A DNA stretch of 38,222 nt from an uncultured Prevotella sp. GTDB lineage: Bacteria; Bacteroidota; Bacteroidia; Bacteroidales; Bacteroidaceae. A program made the position numbers and the translations under genes. Shown here piece by piece: positions 36,615 through 38,222 of the stretch (within the stretch, counting starts at the first letter, position 1; each line of letters starts with the position of its first letter). Location: NCBI GenBank assembly GCA_946188165.1, contig CAMHTW010000033.1:1-38222 (forward strand). The letters are read 5' to 3'. A model generated the notes under the pieces. It was not told the origin of the DNA and did not search any database. It saw only the letters and a list, made by a program, of their open reading frames with translations.

Positions 36615-38222
36615 TCACTTCTTCAAGATGTCCTCGAAAGCATTCACTAACTCTTCTACAACGAAGGGCTGACCCTTTACTTGATTGAACTGGTAGGGAA
36701 CGAAGCCGTCGACCTTCATGCGGAGGTAGGCAGCCAACTGCCCCATGTTCTGTTCGGCCACCACCACCTTCTTGTACTTCTTCAGTACAGCGGCAGTGTT
36801 CTTAGGCAGCGGGTTCAGATATTTGAACTGAGCCTGAGCCACCTTGTACCCCTTGGCACGCAGTTCATCCATAGCAGAATGCAGATGACCATAGGTAGAA
36901 CCAAAGCCTACAATGAGCAGGTCGGCATCCTGTACGTCACCATCTACGTCGAGGTCGGGCACCTGGATATTGTCTATCTTCTGCTGGCGCAGACGCGTCA
37001 TCAGGTCGTGGTTCTCGGGATTCGTCGAGATGGCACCGGTGTTAGAGTCCTTCTCCAGTCCGCCGAGGATATGCGCAAAGCCCTCACGACCGGGCACAGC
37101 CCAGTAGCGGGTGCCGTTCTCGGCGCGCATGTAGGGTGTCCACTTGCCCTTCAGCTCCTCAGGAACGTAAGGAGGATTAATGGCATCGAGCTTAGCCATC
37201 TCAGGCAACTTGAAAGCACCAGAACCGTTAGCGATATAAGCGTCGGTGAGCAGCACGACAGGCGTCATGTGCTCCAAGGCAATCTTAGAAGCCTGATAGG
37301 CGGCGTCGAAGCAGTCGGCAGGACTGGTAGCAGCCATGACGGGCATGGGACTCTCACCGTTACGGCCGAAGAGGACCTGCAGCAAGTCGGTCTGTTCTGA
37401 CTTGGTGGGAAGACCAGTGGCAGGACCGCCACGCTGTACGTCGAGAACAACCAGAGGCAGTTCCATGATGACTGCGAGGTTCATGGCCTCACTCTTCAGA
37501 CAGACACCAGGGCCAGATGTCGAGGTGACGCCCAATGCACCAGCGAACGAGGCGCCCAGTGCTGAAGCACAACCGGAAATTTCGTCCTCACACTGTACGG
37601 TGATGACGCCGCACGACTTGTGCTTGGAAAGCTCATGGAGTACGTCGGTAGCAGGCGTAATAGGATAAGAACCCAAGTAGAGGCGTAAGCCAGCCTTCTC
37701 GGCAGCTGCAATGAAGCCGTAGGCCGTAGCCTTGTTACCCGTGATGTCCATATAGCGTCCAGGAACCTTGTCCTTGGTTTCTACACGATAGACGTTGATG
37801 GCGCTGGAATGGGTGTTGTGACCATAGTCCCAACCAGCCTGAATCACTTTGATGTTTGCTTCAGCGATTGCTGGCTTCTTGGTGAACTTCTCTTTCAGGA
37901 AGTTTGCCACGAGGTTCAGGTCGCGGTCGAAGAGCCAGCAGACCAGTCCAAGGGCGAACATGTTACGGCACTTCATCATGGCTTTGTTGTCCATGCCTGA
38001 GTCTGCCAAACAGCCCTTGACCATCGTGGTCAGCGGGCACTGGATGACGCGGTCGGGGTCGATGCCCATCTCGCCGAGGTAGTCCTCAGTCTGGAACTGG
38101 GCCTTCTCCAAGTCCTTGGGACCAAACGAGTCTGTGTCGATAATAATCGTCGCACCAGGCTTGGCATAGCGATACTGTGTCTTCAGCGCAGCAGCGTTCA
38201 TTGCTACCAGCACGTCGCACTT
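36615..38222 (-). CDS. korA: 2-oxoacid:ferredoxin oxidoreductase, fused gamma-alpha subunit (5' end cut off)
   Basis: The frame is open to the right edge (the last bases read KCDVLVAMNAAALK), so the true start lies beyond the window; a GTG at 38213 is not the likely start. The visible part begins inside the gamma domain (LVAMNAAALK, GATIIIDTDS) and continues with the alpha subunit: LYLGSYPITPATDVLHEL, CEDEISGCASALGASFAGA, TSTSGPGVCLKSEAMNLAV, QRGGPATGLPTKSEQTDLLQ and the C-terminal domain II (LLIVGFGSTYGHLHSAMDEL). The gamma-alpha fusion is usual for Bacteroidetes 2-oxoglutarate:ferredoxin oxidoreductase. It is co-transcribed with korB and used in the partial or reductive citric acid cycle of anaerobes. 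Confidence 0.93.
   Translation of the reverse strand, partial: KCDVLVAMNAAALKTQYRYAKPGATIIIDTDSFGPKDLEKAQFQTEDYLGEMGIDPDRVIQCPLTTMVKGCLADSGMDNKAMMKCRNMFALGLVCWLFDRDLNLVANFLKEKFTKKPAIAEANIKVIQAGWDYGHNTHSSAINVYRVETKDKVPGRYMDITGNKATAYGFIAAAEKAGLRLYLGSYPITPATDVLHELSKHKSCGVITVQCEDEISGCASALGASFAGALGVTSTSGPGVCLKSEAMNLAVIMELPLVVLDVQRGGPATGLPTKSEQTDLLQVLFGRNGESPMPVMAATSPADCFDAAYQASKIALEHMTPVVLLTDAYIANGSGAFKLPEMAKLDAINPPYVPEELKGKWTPYMRAENGTRYWAVPGREGFAHILGGLEKDSNTGAISTNPENHDLMTRLRQQKIDNIQVPDLDVDGDVQDADLLIVGFGSTYGHLHSAMDELRAKGYKVAQAQFKYLNPLPKNTAAVLKKYKKVVVAEQNMGQLAAYLRMKVDGFVPYQFNQVKGQPFVVEELVNAFEDILKK

Overview
The window looks like a chromosomal segment from a member of the Bacteroidales, most likely Prevotella or a close relative. 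This rests on several things seen directly. Many genes carry the Bacteroidetes promoter (TTTG, 19-20 nt, TAnnTTTG) and lack strong Shine-Dalgarno sites. There is a PorT-type protein of the type IX secretion system, a mannobiose epimerase / mannosylglucose phosphorylase pathway, and the CTTCACT-like and CCTATAAGTC-like short repeats between genes. The species is inference.

Layout. (1) 1-6469, + strand: the tail of a membrane protein, a YtrA-type GntR regulator, then a MacB-type efflux system (ATPase, two paralogous FtsX-like permeases, an HlyD-like adaptor and a TolC-like outer-membrane channel). (2) 6466-9211, - strand: a secreted GH53 galactanase, a small basic protein and a stand-alone AICAR formyltransferase. 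(3) 9212-16020: an AT-richer accessory island, apparently a defence/toxin-antitoxin island, inserted between housekeeping genes. Two divergent MntA-HepT pairs bracket an ABC-type ATPase with a small PD-(D/E)xK nuclease, and an HsdR_N nuclease coupled to a voltage-gated-type ion channel. The channel operon has a 5' leader with an elaborate predicted RNA fold. (4) 16025-19693: a 70-residue protein, rplS, a 5'-nucleotidase split into two lipo/exported proteins, porT and a 55-residue 2[4Fe-4S] ferredoxin too short for usual ORF cut-offs. (5) 19721-24677: a beta-mannan locus with a GH130 phosphorylase, a GH5-GH26 two-domain mannanase lipoprotein and an AGE-family epimerase. (6) 24678-35470, - strand: the most unusual region, a ten-gene operon described below. 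(7) 35583-38222, - strand: korB and korA of a 2-oxoacid:ferredoxin oxidoreductase (korA runs off the window).

The unusual system is region 6. One promoter, immediately downstream of a strong terminator, drives genes for an E1-like activating enzyme, TssG-, TssK-, TssE- and TssF-like type VI secretion baseplate proteins, a beta-grasp ubiquitin-like protein ending in glycine, an E2-like protein with HPN and the catalytic Cys, two exported proteins of unknown function, and a polytopic membrane protein. That last protein carries a RING-H2-like zinc motif on a cytosolic loop and a C-terminal FHA domain. So a complete-looking E1-E2-UBL cascade with a candidate RING E3 is interleaved, with translational overlaps, with contractile-machine baseplate genes. 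No sheath, tube, spike, ClpV or JAB-type deconjugase gene is present in the window. I infer that the modification system acts on, or is anchored by, the baseplate/membrane complex. Ubiquitin-like operons of bacteria are known from comparative genomics, but I cannot check from here whether this baseplate-linked form has been described.
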